Positions 7,799 to 16,928 of a stretch of DNA of 60,814 nucleotides are shown here, one piece after another. The position numbers and the translations under genes are program-made. The notes under the pieces were generated by a model. It searched no databases, had not been told where the DNA came from, and saw only the letters and a list, made by a program, of their open reading frames with translations. How positions within the stretch are numbered: position 1 is the first letter of the stretch; every line of letters begins with the position of its first letter. The DNA lies in the NCBI GenBank assembly GCA_047974805.1, contig JBKECS010000018.1, positions 1 through 60,814 on the forward strand, given 5' to 3'. This DNA comes from JAJXUB01 sp047974805. GTDB taxonomy: Bacteria > Actinomycetota > Actinomycetes > Actinomycetales > Dermatophilaceae.

Positions 7799-9309
7799 CG
7801 TGCGCCCACCGCCTTCTCGTACAAGGACGGGAGTCGCCCGTCCGGGTCATATCGCTTCTTCACCACGTCATAGTCCGATCCGCCGTACAACGCGTTGAAG
7901 GTGTCCTCGTCGTAGTAGGCGTCGGAATACAAGCTTTTGTGCCCGCCGAGGCCGGTGACCTCGTCCTCGATCATCCTGTTGACATCGCCATCGGTGCGAC
8001 CCGGCAAGATCGGCACCGTGGACCAGAACCCCACGTTGACGTATGCCTCACCTCGACGCATCGGGTAGAGCGGCCACGGCACGCGCTCGTCGGGGCCTGC
8101 TGCGGCCGACTTGGCCGATGGGAGCTCGCCCGGCTGCCCGGCCTCGGAGGCTGGGCGGAGCTGGATGGGACACAGCCAGATGGGTTCGATGGGCACCTGC
8201 GCGAGGAACCAGTCGATGAACTCCGGCAGCTTGTCCAAGCCGATCTCGACGTCTTGGATGACCCGCTCGCGGGGGAGCCGGCCGCGTTGGGCATCCCACC
8301 GGGCGAGATAGCCGTGCTCCTGTTCGAACCGGACGAGCTTCCAGTACACGTCGCTGCGCAGGAATTGTCGGGGCCACAGCCGCCGCACTGCCGGGTGCTG
8401 GGCACCGAAAGCCCGAGAACACCAGAACCAGTCGGTGTCCCAGCGCCACAGGTAGTCGTGCACGGTCAGCAGATCCGTGCTGCGCTCACGCAGAGAGCGA
8501 TAATAGATCTGTTGGCCGGTGTAGTCGCTCGGGCGTATGCCAGGTGGCGGCGTGTCCGCCCAGGTGCCCAGAGTGAGGTAGCACTCGTCGGCGGTGAACA
8601 CCACACCGTCGACGAAGTCGACCTCGGTTCCGTCGAATCTGCGTTCGGCCATGACCTCGGCGACTGCGGTCGCGAGGTCGTGGACCGAGTCGAACCGGAC
8701 GTGGCGCAAGCCGACGTAGGGATGAGTCCGCTCCAACTCGATGGTCAGTGCCAGCGCGTAGCCAAGGGAGCCGTAGGAGTTCGGGAAGGCGGCGAAGAGG
8801 TCGGCGTTCGGCCCGTCCGCAGTGGCAGTGACCACCTCACCACTGCCGGTGAGGATGTCCATGGAACGCACCGACTCATGCGGGAGACCGTTGCGGAAGG
8901 AGGTGGATTCGATGCCCAGACCGGTGACGGCCCCGCCCAGGGTGATGGTCTTGAGTTGCGGAACCACCAGCGGCATCCAGCCCAGCGGGAGGGTGGCGGC
9001 GACAAGGTCCTCGTAGGTGGTCATTCCCTGGACCCGGGCGGTCGCGGACTGCCCGTCAGGGGCGATGTCGACGGCAATGACCCGGTTGAGGGCAGCGACA
9101 TCCAGTCCTGGGCGTCCAGTTCCGCTGCGCGAACGGAAGAGGTTGGAGGTCCGCTTGGCTAGGCGCACGGGCTCGCCTGCGGGAATCAGATCATATTGCG
9201 CACGCAACCGGGTCACGGCCGCGTCATGCTCCTCGGCCGGATCGGTGTCCTCGCTCGCTCTGTCCGCCCGCGCGTCCACGATTCCCCGTCGCACCCCCCC
9301 ATCAAACAC
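7795..9309 (-). CDS. tmsA: FAD-binding oxidoreductase, 10-methylene fatty acid reductase (TmsA/BfaA-like)
   Basis: A 504-residue FAD_binding_4 (vanillyl-alcohol-oxidase-type) flavoprotein. The FAD domain is visible in YEDLVAATLPLGWMPLVVPQ and TLGGAVTGLGIESTSF (about residues 110-150). Next to a cyclopropane-synthase-like methyltransferase it fits TmsA, which reduces the 10-methylene intermediate to 10-methylstearate (tuberculostearic acid). The start is uncertain: ATG 9309 is the first in frame, and recognisable homology starts about 35 codons in. It is the first gene of the tmsA-tmsB pair, 62 bp after the pepN stop. Confidence 0.83.
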   Translation of the reverse strand: MFDGGVRRGIVDARADRASEDTDPAEEHDAAVTRLRAQYDLIPAGEPVRLAKRTSNLFRSRSGTGRPGLDVAALNRVIAVDIAPDGQSATARVQGMTTYEDLVAATLPLGWMPLVVPQLKTITLGGAVTGLGIESTSFRNGLPHESVRSMDILTGSGEVVTATADGPNADLFAAFPNSYGSLGYALALTIELERTHPYVGLRHVRFDSVHDLATAVAEVMAERRFDGTEVDFVDGVVFTADECYLTLGTWADTPPPGIRPSDYTGQQIYYRSLRERSTDLLTVHDYLWRWDTDWFWCSRAFGAQHPAVRRLWPRQFLRSDVYWKLVRFEQEHGYLARWDAQRGRLPRERVIQDVEIGLDKLPEFIDWFLAQVPIEPIWLCPIQLRPASEAGQPGELPSAKSAAAGPDERVPWPLYPMRRGEAYVNVGFWSTVPILPGRTDGDVNRMIEDEVTGLGGHKSLYSDAYYDEDTFNALYGGSDYDVVKKRYDPDGRLPSLYEKAVGAR

Positions 9310-9343
9310 CGACTCGGCCCGGTTGAGCCAGCAAAGTCTCAGA

Positions 9344-9370
9344 AATAGTTCGTCTTAGCTAAGTACTATT
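9344..9370. promoter_or_regulatory. Palindrome CTTAGCTAAG in the tmsA promoter region
   Basis: An AT-rich island between pepN and tmsA holds the perfect palindrome CTTAGCTAAG (9354-9363), flanked by AATAGT (9344-9349) and ACTATT (9365-9370), a looser outer dyad. In such GC-rich DNA this is a good candidate for a promoter plus operator for tmsAB. The binding protein is unknown. Confidence 0.45.
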
Positions 9371-9372
9371 GG

Positions 9373-11847
9373 TCACGACCCCGGGAACCGGTCGCGGCTG
9401 CGCAGCCGTTCCCGGATTCTGCTGTCCGCGTCGACGATGACGCGGCGAACCGCTGCACTGAGGCCGCGGCGCGCCAAGGCCTGATCGTTCAACTCGACCA
9501 GCCACGGCTCAATGACCGTGCGCGGATAGGCCATCTCGGCGACCCGGGCCAGGGCGTCCTCCCCGACCCACTCGGCCATCGCGGGCACGTCATCGAAGTA
9601 CCTGCGGGCATACGACTCGACCAGCGCGGACGGAGCCGGGCGCCACACTCCGGTAGCCAACGCGTTGAGGTCGTAGTTGCTGCGGGCCCGATTGCCGGTC
9701 AACTCGGCCCAGGCCCAGGCCTTGGCCGTTGTCGTCGGCCGGGCCGCCCGGGCGGTCAGCAGCGACCAGCCACCGGCCAACGTGGCGTCCTGAGCACCCT
9801 GGGCGAGCAGGAAGTCGTCATCGACGGCGTCGAGCTCGGCCAGCCGGGTGAGCACCACCCAGCGGAAGTCATCATCGCCGGCCAGCCCCAGCGGCGTTCC
9901 GTCACCACCGGCCCAGCGCAACAGCGCCTCGACATCGGCGCTCGTGCGTGCCAGCAACCGCGCCGCGGCCAGGGCGGTCGGGCCGTCGCCCGCCCGGTCA
10001 AGCGCTCGTTGGGCGGCCTGCGCCACTGTGGCCGTGGCTGCGGCCTGCTCCGGTGTTGGCAGGAATTCGCTGACCAGCCGGTCTTGGATGAATGTGCCAA
10101 CCCGCGAGGCGATGGCCGGCTCATCTTCCTGGGGCCAGGCGCGCTCGAAGATGCTCAGGACGTGCCGCGGGTCGATCGTGCCTAGGGCCACGCCGTCGAT
10201 GAGGGCGACCCAGATGACGGCACGCGCCTGCCGATCCGGCACCTGCGCCAATGTCTGCGGCAGCGATGTCACGGTGTCCGCGTCCAGCTCCACCGTCGCC
10301 CAGGTCAGGTCGGCGGCGTTGGGCACCACCACCGCGGCCGGTCCGATCCCCGGGACGACCCGCTCGGGCACATCGATGCTCACCGGCTCGCGCCACAGCT
10401 CACGGCCGTCACCGAAACCGGCGACATCGAACGTATGCGGCCGGTCGGCCGGGTGGTCCGGTGGCGGTTGCCGGGTGATCGCTGCTGCACCGAGGTCAAC
10501 CGCGATGCGGTCCACACCTGCGGTCTCCAACCATTGCGCGCTCCAGCTGGCCAAGGACCGACCGCACGAGCGCTCCAGGGCGGTCAGGAAGTCGACGAGC
10601 CGTCCGTTGCCGTAGGCGTGGGTGCTCAGATAGTCGTGCACGCCCGCGATGAAGGCGTCATCGCCGATGTGGGCGATGAGTTGGCGCAGGACGCTGGCGC
10701 CTTTGGCGTACGAGATGCCGTCGAAGTTTTGCAGCGCGGTGTCGCCGTCGGGCGCAGGCGCGCCGGCGACCGGGTGGGTGCTGGGGGTCCGCTCTGCGGC
10801 ATACCCCCAGACCTTGCGGACCATGGTCGCCTCTACCCACGCCTCGTCGTAGTCCGTGGCCGCGACCATCGTGCGGTAGGCGATGTACTCGGCGAAGGAC
10901 TCGTTCAGCCACAAGTCGTCCCACCAGGCCAAGGTCACCAGGTCACCGAACCATTGGTGGGCCATCTCATGCACGAGGGTGTTGGCCACCTGCAGTCGCT
11001 GATCTCGAGTGACCGCACCCCGGAAGATGTACTGGTCGCGGACCACAATGCAGCCCGGGTTCTCCATCGCGCCGGCGTTGAATTCGGGCACGAACACCTG
11101 GTGGTACTCCCCAAAGGGATAGCGGATCCCGAAGAGCTTCTGTTGGTAGTCGAAGGACTGCTTGGTGATCTCCAGCAGCGCCGGCGCCTGCTCGCGCAGG
11201 TGGTCGGCGAGGGAGGACCGGGCGTGCAACCCCAGCGGTATGCCGTCGTGCACGGCTTCCACACTGACGTAGGGCCCGGCGCACACGGTGACGAAGTACG
11301 TTGCCAGCGGACGGGTCATGGCCAGCTCCCAGCGGCCCGGGCGCACCTGGGTCGCCGCGCCGTTGCCGATGACCCGCCAGTGCGTCGGCGCGGTGACGGC
11401 GATGGCATACGGGGCTTTGAGGTCGGGCTGATCGAAGCAGGCGAAGACCTTCGGGGCGGCGTCGAGGAACAGGTGACCGTAGATGTAGTCCTCACCGTCA
11501 GCCGGGTCCGTGGCTCGGTGCAGCCCCTGACCGTCGTGGGAGTAGCCCATGGTCGCGCGTACGGTCAACGTGTTGTGCGCGGCAAGCCCGGTCAGCCGGT
11601 ACCGACCGTCCTCAAGCGCATCGACCGGCAGCGGGGAACCGTTGAGCGCTAGGGCATGCAGCGTGATCGGCTTGATATCGACGAAGGTCGCGCCCCCAGC
11701 TTCGGCGCAATCGAAATCGATCGTCGTCACGGACTCGAAGGTCTCGGGTCCGGTGCTCAGATCGAGATCGACCGTCATCGCCGTCACCGAGATGAGCTCG
11801 GCGCGGGCAACGGCTTCCTCATGGGTCAGCGACGACATGCGGCTCAT
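9373..11847 (-). CDS. pepN: Aminopeptidase N (M1 family zinc metallopeptidase)
   Basis: An M1 aminopeptidase of about 824 residues. From ATG 11847 the substrate-recognition motif GAMEN is at about residues 259-263. The zinc site HEMAH is at 293-297, with the third ligand in NESFAEY (Glu316), which gives the expected HExxH-x18-E spacing. It removes N-terminal residues from peptides in the cytoplasm. The start is uncertain: an ATG at 11874 is in frame but has no ribosome site, while 11847 and 11838 (MSSLTHEEAVARAEL) agree better with the usual N-terminus. It is followed by tmsA and preceded by gabD, all on the minus strand. Confidence 0.92.
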   Translation of the reverse strand: MSRMSSLTHEEAVARAELISVTAMTVDLDLSTGPETFESVTTIDFDCAEAGGATFVDIKPITLHALALNGSPLPVDALEDGRYRLTGLAAHNTLTVRATMGYSHDGQGLHRATDPADGEDYIYGHLFLDAAPKVFACFDQPDLKAPYAIAVTAPTHWRVIGNGAATQVRPGRWELAMTRPLATYFVTVCAGPYVSVEAVHDGIPLGLHARSSLADHLREQAPALLEITKQSFDYQQKLFGIRYPFGEYHQVFVPEFNAGAMENPGCIVVRDQYIFRGAVTRDQRLQVANTLVHEMAHQWFGDLVTLAWWDDLWLNESFAEYIAYRTMVAATDYDEAWVEATMVRKVWGYAAERTPSTHPVAGAPAPDGDTALQNFDGISYAKGASVLRQLIAHIGDDAFIAGVHDYLSTHAYGNGRLVDFLTALERSCGRSLASWSAQWLETAGVDRIAVDLGAAAITRQPPPDHPADRPHTFDVAGFGDGRELWREPVSIDVPERVVPGIGPAAVVVPNAADLTWATVELDADTVTSLPQTLAQVPDRQARAVIWVALIDGVALGTIDPRHVLSIFERAWPQEDEPAIASRVGTFIQDRLVSEFLPTPEQAAATATVAQAAQRALDRAGDGPTALAAARLLARTSADVEALLRWAGGDGTPLGLAGDDDFRWVVLTRLAELDAVDDDFLLAQGAQDATLAGGWSLLTARAARPTTTAKAWAWAELTGNRARSNYDLNALATGVWRPAPSALVESYARRYFDDVPAMAEWVGEDALARVAEMAYPRTVIEPWLVELNDQALARRGLSAAVRRVIVDADSRIRERLRSRDRFPGS

Positions 11848-11931
11848 TCTGTCACCCAGAGTCCGTGGTGGCATCGCCGGTGAGGGCCCCGGCAGTCCGG
11901 CGATACTTGCTCGCGCGAGGCCCGGGCGCGA

Positions 11932-13392
11932 TTAGAGCGCCAGCCCGACGTACTTGATTTCGAGGTACTCCTCGATCCCTTCGAAGCCACCTTCGCGACC
12001 GAATCCCGAGGATTTGACTCCGCCGAAGGGGGCGGCCGGATTCGACACGATGCCGGTGTTCACTCCGACCATGCCAAACTCCAGGGCCTCCATGACCCGG
12101 ATCGTTCGGGCGTTGTCCCGGGTGTAGACATAGGCAACGAGCCCATATTCGGTGGCGTTCGCCCGTTCCAGGGCCTCGTCCTCGGTCGTGAAGGTACACA
12201 CTGGCGCGACCGGACCGAAGATCTCCTCGGTGAGGCAGCGCGACCCTGGCGCGACGTCAGTGAGCACGGTCGGGGCATAGAAGAATCCGGGCCCGTCAAC
12301 CGGACCACCCCCGGTGACAACGGTCGCGCCACGGGTCACCGCGTCGTGAACCAGGTCATCGACCCCGGCACGGGCCTTATCGGTGATCAGCGGCCCGCCG
12401 TCGACCCCGTCCGCAGTGCCGTCACCGACCGTAAGGCCCGCCATGGCAGCACCAAGCCTGCGCGCGAACTCCTGTGCGATCGACTCGTGCACGAAGAACC
12501 GGTTGGCCGCCGTGCACGCCTCACCGATGTTGCGCATCTTGGCGAGCATGGCACCCTCGACGGCTGCGTCGATATCGGCGTCCTCGAACACGAGGAAGGG
12601 GGCGGTCCCGCCGAGCTCCATGGACACCTTGAGCAGTTGCTCGGCCGACTGGGCCACAAGCCTGCGCCCCACCGGGGTCGAGCCGGTGAAGGTGAGTTTG
12701 CGGGTGCGCGGATCTTTGATGATCGGCTCGCAGACTGCACCCGAGTGCGCCGTGGTGATGACGTTGAGCACGCCAGCGGGCACCCCAACGTCCTCGAGCA
12801 GTTGGGCGAGGGCGAGCATGGATAGCGGCGTCTCGTGCGCTGGTTTGACGACCATGGTGCACCCGGCGGCAATGGCTGGGCCGATCTTGCGCGTGCCCAT
12901 GGCCAGCGGGAAGTTCCACGGCGTGATCATCAGTGTCGGACCGACCGGCTGTTTCATGGTGACCAGGCGGGTGGCGCCGTTGGGCGCCACCGAGTACTGC
13001 CCGTGGACGCGCACGGCCTCCTCGGAGAACCAGCGGAAGAACTCCGCGGCATACGCGACCTCGCCACGCGCCTCGGCCAGCGGCTTGCCCATCTCCAGCG
13101 TCATCAGCAGCGCGAAATCCTCCGTGCGGGCGACCAACTGCTCGTATGCCGCGCGCAAGATCTCCCCGCGATCGCGCGGAGCGGTGGCGGCCCAAGACTT
13201 CTGCGCGTTCGCGGCGGCGGTCAGCGCCGCGAGGCCATCCGTGGGCGTTCCGTCGGCGCAGTTGACGAGCACCTGGCCGGTGGCCGGGTTGGACACGTCG
13301 AAACGTCCGCCGCCGTCAGCCTCCCGCCAAGCCCCGTCGATGTAGAGGCCGGTGGGCACTGAGGCGAGGAGGTCGGTAGTGGACGATGCCAT
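11932..13392 (-). CDS. gabD: NAD(P)-dependent succinate-semialdehyde dehydrogenase
   Basis: A 486-residue aldehyde dehydrogenase. PWNFPL is at 158-163, the general base Glu259 lies in MELGGTAPF, and the catalytic Cys293 lies in GEACTAANRF. Overall sequence and length match GabD-type enzymes. Its position 68 nt downstream of gabT makes succinate semialdehyde the likely substrate, giving succinate for the TCA cycle. A GGAGCC lies upstream of ATG 13392. Confidence 0.92.
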   Translation of the reverse strand: MASSTTDLLASVPTGLYIDGAWREADGGGRFDVSNPATGQVLVNCADGTPTDGLAALTAAANAQKSWAATAPRDRGEILRAAYEQLVARTEDFALLMTLEMGKPLAEARGEVAYAAEFFRWFSEEAVRVHGQYSVAPNGATRLVTMKQPVGPTLMITPWNFPLAMGTRKIGPAIAAGCTMVVKPAHETPLSMLALAQLLEDVGVPAGVLNVITTAHSGAVCEPIIKDPRTRKLTFTGSTPVGRRLVAQSAEQLLKVSMELGGTAPFLVFEDADIDAAVEGAMLAKMRNIGEACTAANRFFVHESIAQEFARRLGAAMAGLTVGDGTADGVDGGPLITDKARAGVDDLVHDAVTRGATVVTGGGPVDGPGFFYAPTVLTDVAPGSRCLTEEIFGPVAPVCTFTTEDEALERANATEYGLVAYVYTRDNARTIRVMEALEFGMVGVNTGIVSNPAAPFGGVKSSGFGREGGFEGIEEYLEIKYVGLAL

Positions 13393-13460
13393 GGTGGCTC
13401 CTAATCGGATGGGCGTTGGGTTGATGCGACGGCGGGCGGGGTCGCCACGGGCTGGCGGCC

Positions 13461-14804
13461 TCAGCGCGCGGCAGCAGTGACCAACGCATCGTCAAAGATA
13501 TCCAGACCCTCGCGCAGCAGCTCGTCCGAGGCAACCAGCGGAGGGAGGAAGCGGAACACGTTGCCGTAGGTGCCGCAGGTCAAGGTGACCAGGCCCTCGG
13601 CGTGACAGGCAGCGTTCGTCGCTGCGGTCAACGAGGGATTGGGGGTTATGTCGCCGGCGCCGTTGACGAGTTCGACCGCAAGCATGGCCCCTCGCCCCCT
13701 GATATCACCGATCTGGGGAACTTTTGCTGCCAGCTCGTTCAGCCGGCTCATGAACAGGGCCTCGATCTGCCGGGCTCGGCCGGGCAAGTCCTCGGCAGCC
13801 ATGCTCTCCATGGCCCCCAGCGCCGCCGCGCACGCAACCGGGTTGCCACCATAGGTGCCGCCCAACCCAGAGGGGTGAATGGCGTCCATGATGTCTGCGC
13901 GACCGGTCACTGCCGCCAGCGGGAGGCCACCGGCCATCCCCTTGGCGGTGGTGATGAGGTCGGGGACCACGTCCTCATACTCGCAGGCGAACCAATCGCC
14001 GGTTCGGCAGAACCCGGTTTGCACCTCGTCGGCGATGAAGATGATGCCGTGCTCCTTACACCACTGCGCCACCTGCGCGAGGAACCCCGGTGCCGGCACG
14101 ATGAATCCGCCCTCGCCTTGGATTGGTTCGATGATGACCGCCGCGACGTTGTCCTCACCGACCTGTGCGTGCACCGTCGCGGTGAACACGTCGAAGGCCT
14201 CCTTCTCGCAGGCCATCGGGCCACCAGGCCAGCGGAAGGGATACGCCATCGGCACCCGGTAGATCTCCGGAGCGAACGGGCCGAACTTGTCCTTGTAGGG
14301 CATATTCTTCGCGGTCAGGCCCATGGTGAGGTTGGTCCGGCCGTGATAGGCGTGGTCGAAAGCGACAACGGCGTGTCGGCCGGTGACGTGCCGGGCGATC
14401 TTGACCGCGTTCTCCACCGCCTCCGCGCCGGAGTTGAACAACGCCGAGCGCTTCTCATGCCGCCCTGGGGTCAGTTCGGCGAGCTTGTCGCACACGTCGA
14501 GGTACTCGGTATATGGGGTGACCATGAAGCACGTATGCGTGAAGTCAGCCACCTGATCCCGCACGGCCGCCACGACGCGTGGGTCGGCGTTACCGACCGA
14601 GGTCACTGCGATCCCGGAACCGAAGTCGATGAGCCGGTTGCCGTCCACATCGGCCAGAATGCCGCCGCCGGCGGCCTCGATGTAGACGGGCAGCCCGACG
14701 CCCACTCCGGCGGAGACGGTGCTGGCCTTGCGCGCATGCAGTTCCAGGCTCTTCGGGCCGGGGATGGCGGTGGCGAGGTGGCGGGACTGGTCGAGCTCGG
14801 CCAT
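13461..14804 (-). CDS. gabT: 4-aminobutyrate--2-oxoglutarate transaminase
   Basis: A 447-residue class III PLP aminotransferase. NSGAEAVENA is at 124-133, the PLP-contacting DEVQ at 259-262, and the Schiff-base Lys288 in TTAKGMAGG. It moves the amino group of GABA to 2-oxoglutarate and yields succinate semialdehyde for the next gene. It is the first gene of a gabT-gabD operon and is divergent from a LysR regulator, which probably controls it. Confidence 0.93.
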   Translation of the reverse strand: MAELDQSRHLATAIPGPKSLELHARKASTVSAGVGVGLPVYIEAAGGGILADVDGNRLIDFGSGIAVTSVGNADPRVVAAVRDQVADFTHTCFMVTPYTEYLDVCDKLAELTPGRHEKRSALFNSGAEAVENAVKIARHVTGRHAVVAFDHAYHGRTNLTMGLTAKNMPYKDKFGPFAPEIYRVPMAYPFRWPGGPMACEKEAFDVFTATVHAQVGEDNVAAVIIEPIQGEGGFIVPAPGFLAQVAQWCKEHGIIFIADEVQTGFCRTGDWFACEYEDVVPDLITTAKGMAGGLPLAAVTGRADIMDAIHPSGLGGTYGGNPVACAAALGAMESMAAEDLPGRARQIEALFMSRLNELAAKVPQIGDIRGRGAMLAVELVNGAGDITPNPSLTAATNAACHAEGLVTLTCGTYGNVFRFLPPLVASDELLREGLDIFDDALVTAAAR

Positions 14805-14897
14805 GGGGGTGCTCCGGTGTTCGTGCGAAAGATGCCGTGCCAGAGGTGACCTCCAGCGGATGACTCGAAGAATGCCGCGTGGCCACTATGCCGTCAA

Positions 14898-14943
14898 ATA
14901 CCTGTTGTATCCACTTTCCATGCCTGAGCGGCATGCATGCCGC
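14898..14943. promoter_or_regulatory. Operator-like dyads between gabT and the LysR gene
   Basis: Two symmetric elements lie in the 164-bp divergent spacer. The first is ATAC-N5-GTAT (14898-14910), a LysR-type T-N11-A-like box. The second is a perfect 16-bp palindrome GCGGCATGCATGCCGC (14928-14943) directly upstream of the TACTCT -10 of the regulator gene. Both fit auto-regulation and gabTD control by the LysR protein; this is inferred from position. Confidence 0.5.
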
Positions 14944-14968
14944 CTGACCGGGCGCTACTCTCCCGAGT

Positions 14969-15871
14969 GTGGATCTTCGCGTGCTGAGGTATGCCGCCAC
15001 GGTGGCCCGGGAAGGGTCGGTCGTCGCGGCTGCCCGTATTTTGCACACGACCCAGCCGAGCCTGTCCCGGCAGATCAGGGCGCTCGAACGGCAGCTGGGG
15101 TTCGATCTGTTCACCCGAGGCTCCGGCAGCCTGACCCCCACCAGAGACGGGCGCCGCTTCTTGGCCCGAGCCGGCCGGCTGCTCGAACACAGCGAGGCGT
15201 TGGAGCGCGAAGCTCAGGCCATCGCCGAGGGGCGGCTGGTCAGCGTGGTCGTCGCGGCCTCACCGACCACGCTGACGGACGTGGTCGTCCCGTTCATCGC
15301 GACCCTTACCCCAGAGGATCCCTGGCCGGAAGTTCGCCCCAGCGAGGCCTCGACGGTGTTCTCCCGGCTGGCGGCAGTCGACCTCGCCGTCGGTGGGCAT
15401 ACACCCCCACCCACCGCGGCCAGTCTGGTCCTGGCGCAGTTCCCCCTGCTGGCTCATGTACCGGCCGATCACCCGTGGGCGGGCCACGGCCAAGTCCCGT
15501 TGAGCGATCTGGCCCATACCTCACTGCTCGTGCCCGCCCAGGGCAGCTATACCCGGCGCACCCTCGACGACGCCTGGCATGCCGCTGGGCTGCGCCCGGC
15601 CATCGTTCACGAGGTGGACAGCCCCGAGGTGGCCATGGCGCTGGCCGCCTCGGGTCGAGGTGTGGCCGTCCTCTCGGACGACCCGCGGTTCGGTTTGGAG
15701 GCTTTGGAGGTCGTCGGTGCCACCGGTGCGGTGACCTTCACGCTGCACGCAGCCTGGGAGACCACCCACCCAGCTGCGGAGAACCTGCAAGAGATTGCTC
15801 TGCGCCTATCGGACTTCTGCCGGGCACGCTATCCGGCTCCCGGCGGTTCAGCTCGGGCCACGACGCGCTAG
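14969..15871 (+). CDS. LysR family transcriptional regulator
   Basis: A 300-residue protein with an N-terminal winged helix-turn-helix at about residues 1-60 (ARILHTTQPSLSRQIRALERQLGFDLFTR) and a substrate-binding domain after residue 90. The GTG start has no Shine-Dalgarno; TACTCT (14956-14961) lies 7 nt before it, so the mRNA is probably leaderless. Being divergent from gabTD, it is the likely GABA-catabolism regulator, although the inducer is unknown. Its last four bases overlap the convergent LLM gene. Confidence 0.9.
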   Translation: MDLRVLRYAATVAREGSVVAAARILHTTQPSLSRQIRALERQLGFDLFTRGSGSLTPTRDGRRFLARAGRLLEHSEALEREAQAIAEGRLVSVVVAASPTTLTDVVVPFIATLTPEDPWPEVRPSEASTVFSRLAAVDLAVGGHTPPPTAASLVLAQFPLLAHVPADHPWAGHGQVPLSDLAHTSLLVPAQGSYTRRTLDDAWHAAGLRPAIVHEVDSPEVAMALAASGRGVAVLSDDPRFGLEALEVVGATGAVTFTLHAAWETTHPAAENLQEIALRLSDFCRARYPAPGGSARATTR

Positions 15872-16794
15872 AACCTCGCGAGCCGGTCGATCACCTCCGC
15901 TGCAAAAGCCGGGAACTGATCGACCGTGTCGATGAACATCGACGGTTTGACGCAGATGGTGTCAAACCCCATCGCCACTTGAGCCGGGACGGCCTCCATC
16001 GCCTGGACAAGGCTGCCGGCGGAGCCGTCGGCGGGCAAGGTGGCTCGGACACCGCCGATGAGCTCGATCTCCTCGATGTCACGCCCATAGGCGCTCAGGC
16101 CGACGCGTAGCCGAGCCACGTCCTTCGACGTGACCGGTCCGAACGGATTGAACGCGTGACCGTACCTAGCCAGCCGCTCGATGACCTTGGGGTGAGCCGA
16201 GGAGCCGCCGAAGCACAGCCGCGGTCCATCTGGCCGGTAGCCACGCGGCTCGACATACGCAGCGTCGATGGTGAAATGGTGACCGGCGAAGTGCACCGGG
16301 CCTGAGGCAAAGGCGGCCCGCCAAATCTGGAGTTGTTCGTCAAGGATCGCGCCCCGACGCCGAAAATCGACGCCGAGGGCCTGGTATTCGTCCTCGTGCC
16401 AGCTGACCGTCGGCAACACGAGCAGCCGGCCCTGACTCAACAGGTCGAGCGTGCCGAACTCCTTGGCCAGCAGCAGGGGGTGGCGCAGCGGGAAGATGAC
16501 GGCGCCGGCGACCAGCCTCAAGCGGATGGTCCTCGAGGCCATGGCGCTGAGCAGGACCAGCGAGTTCGGCCATGGGAAGGTCGGGTCCTGATTGCCAGGA
16601 GCTGCATAGTCTCGTGGGTTGCTCGGACGCCCCGAGGCGCCTGCAGAGGGGCCGAGGACGACGTGTTCGCTGAGCATGACGCCGTCGATCCCGGCGCGCT
16701 CGGCCTCAACGGCCAGATCGACCAGAGTGGCCAGGTCGTCGGTACCCGCCAGCGTGTCGTTCTCGCTGAGGATGATCAGGGCTCGCGGCGACAT
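15868..16794 (-). CDS. LLM class flavin-dependent (possibly F420) oxidoreductase
   Basis: A 308-residue luciferase-like monooxygenase. Family landmarks are AERAGIDGVMLSEHVV near residues 32-47, TIRLRLVAGAVIFPLRHPLLLAKEF in the middle, and LCFGGSSAHPKVIERLARYGHAF. Actinobacterial members of this class commonly use F420 or FMN. The substrate cannot be told. It converges on the LysR gene with a 4-bp overlap and is divergent from the macrodomain gene. Confidence 0.85.
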   Translation of the reverse strand: MSPRALIILSENDTLAGTDDLATLVDLAVEAERAGIDGVMLSEHVVLGPSAGASGRPSNPRDYAAPGNQDPTFPWPNSLVLLSAMASRTIRLRLVAGAVIFPLRHPLLLAKEFGTLDLLSQGRLLVLPTVSWHEDEYQALGVDFRRRGAILDEQLQIWRAAFASGPVHFAGHHFTIDAAYVEPRGYRPDGPRLCFGGSSAHPKVIERLARYGHAFNPFGPVTSKDVARLRVGLSAYGRDIEEIELIGGVRATLPADGSAGSLVQAMEAVPAQVAMGFDTICVKPSMFIDTVDQFPAFAAEVIDRLARF

Positions 16795-16928
16795 CGGCGC
16801 TCCGCATCATTTCGTCGTCATGTTTGCCAGGCCCGGCCAGTCTTCCAGCCTCTCCGGCTGGTCGCTCACGCCGGAGATGTCCACCCACCAGCTCACCGGA
16901 GCACCAAGGGGCGCCCTACCGTGGTGAT

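Noticed and set aside
6482..9162. Long plus-strand open frames (463 and 407 codons) opposite tmsB and tmsA
   Set aside because: The minus-strand genes have clear motifs, and the plus frames only mirror their codon bias.
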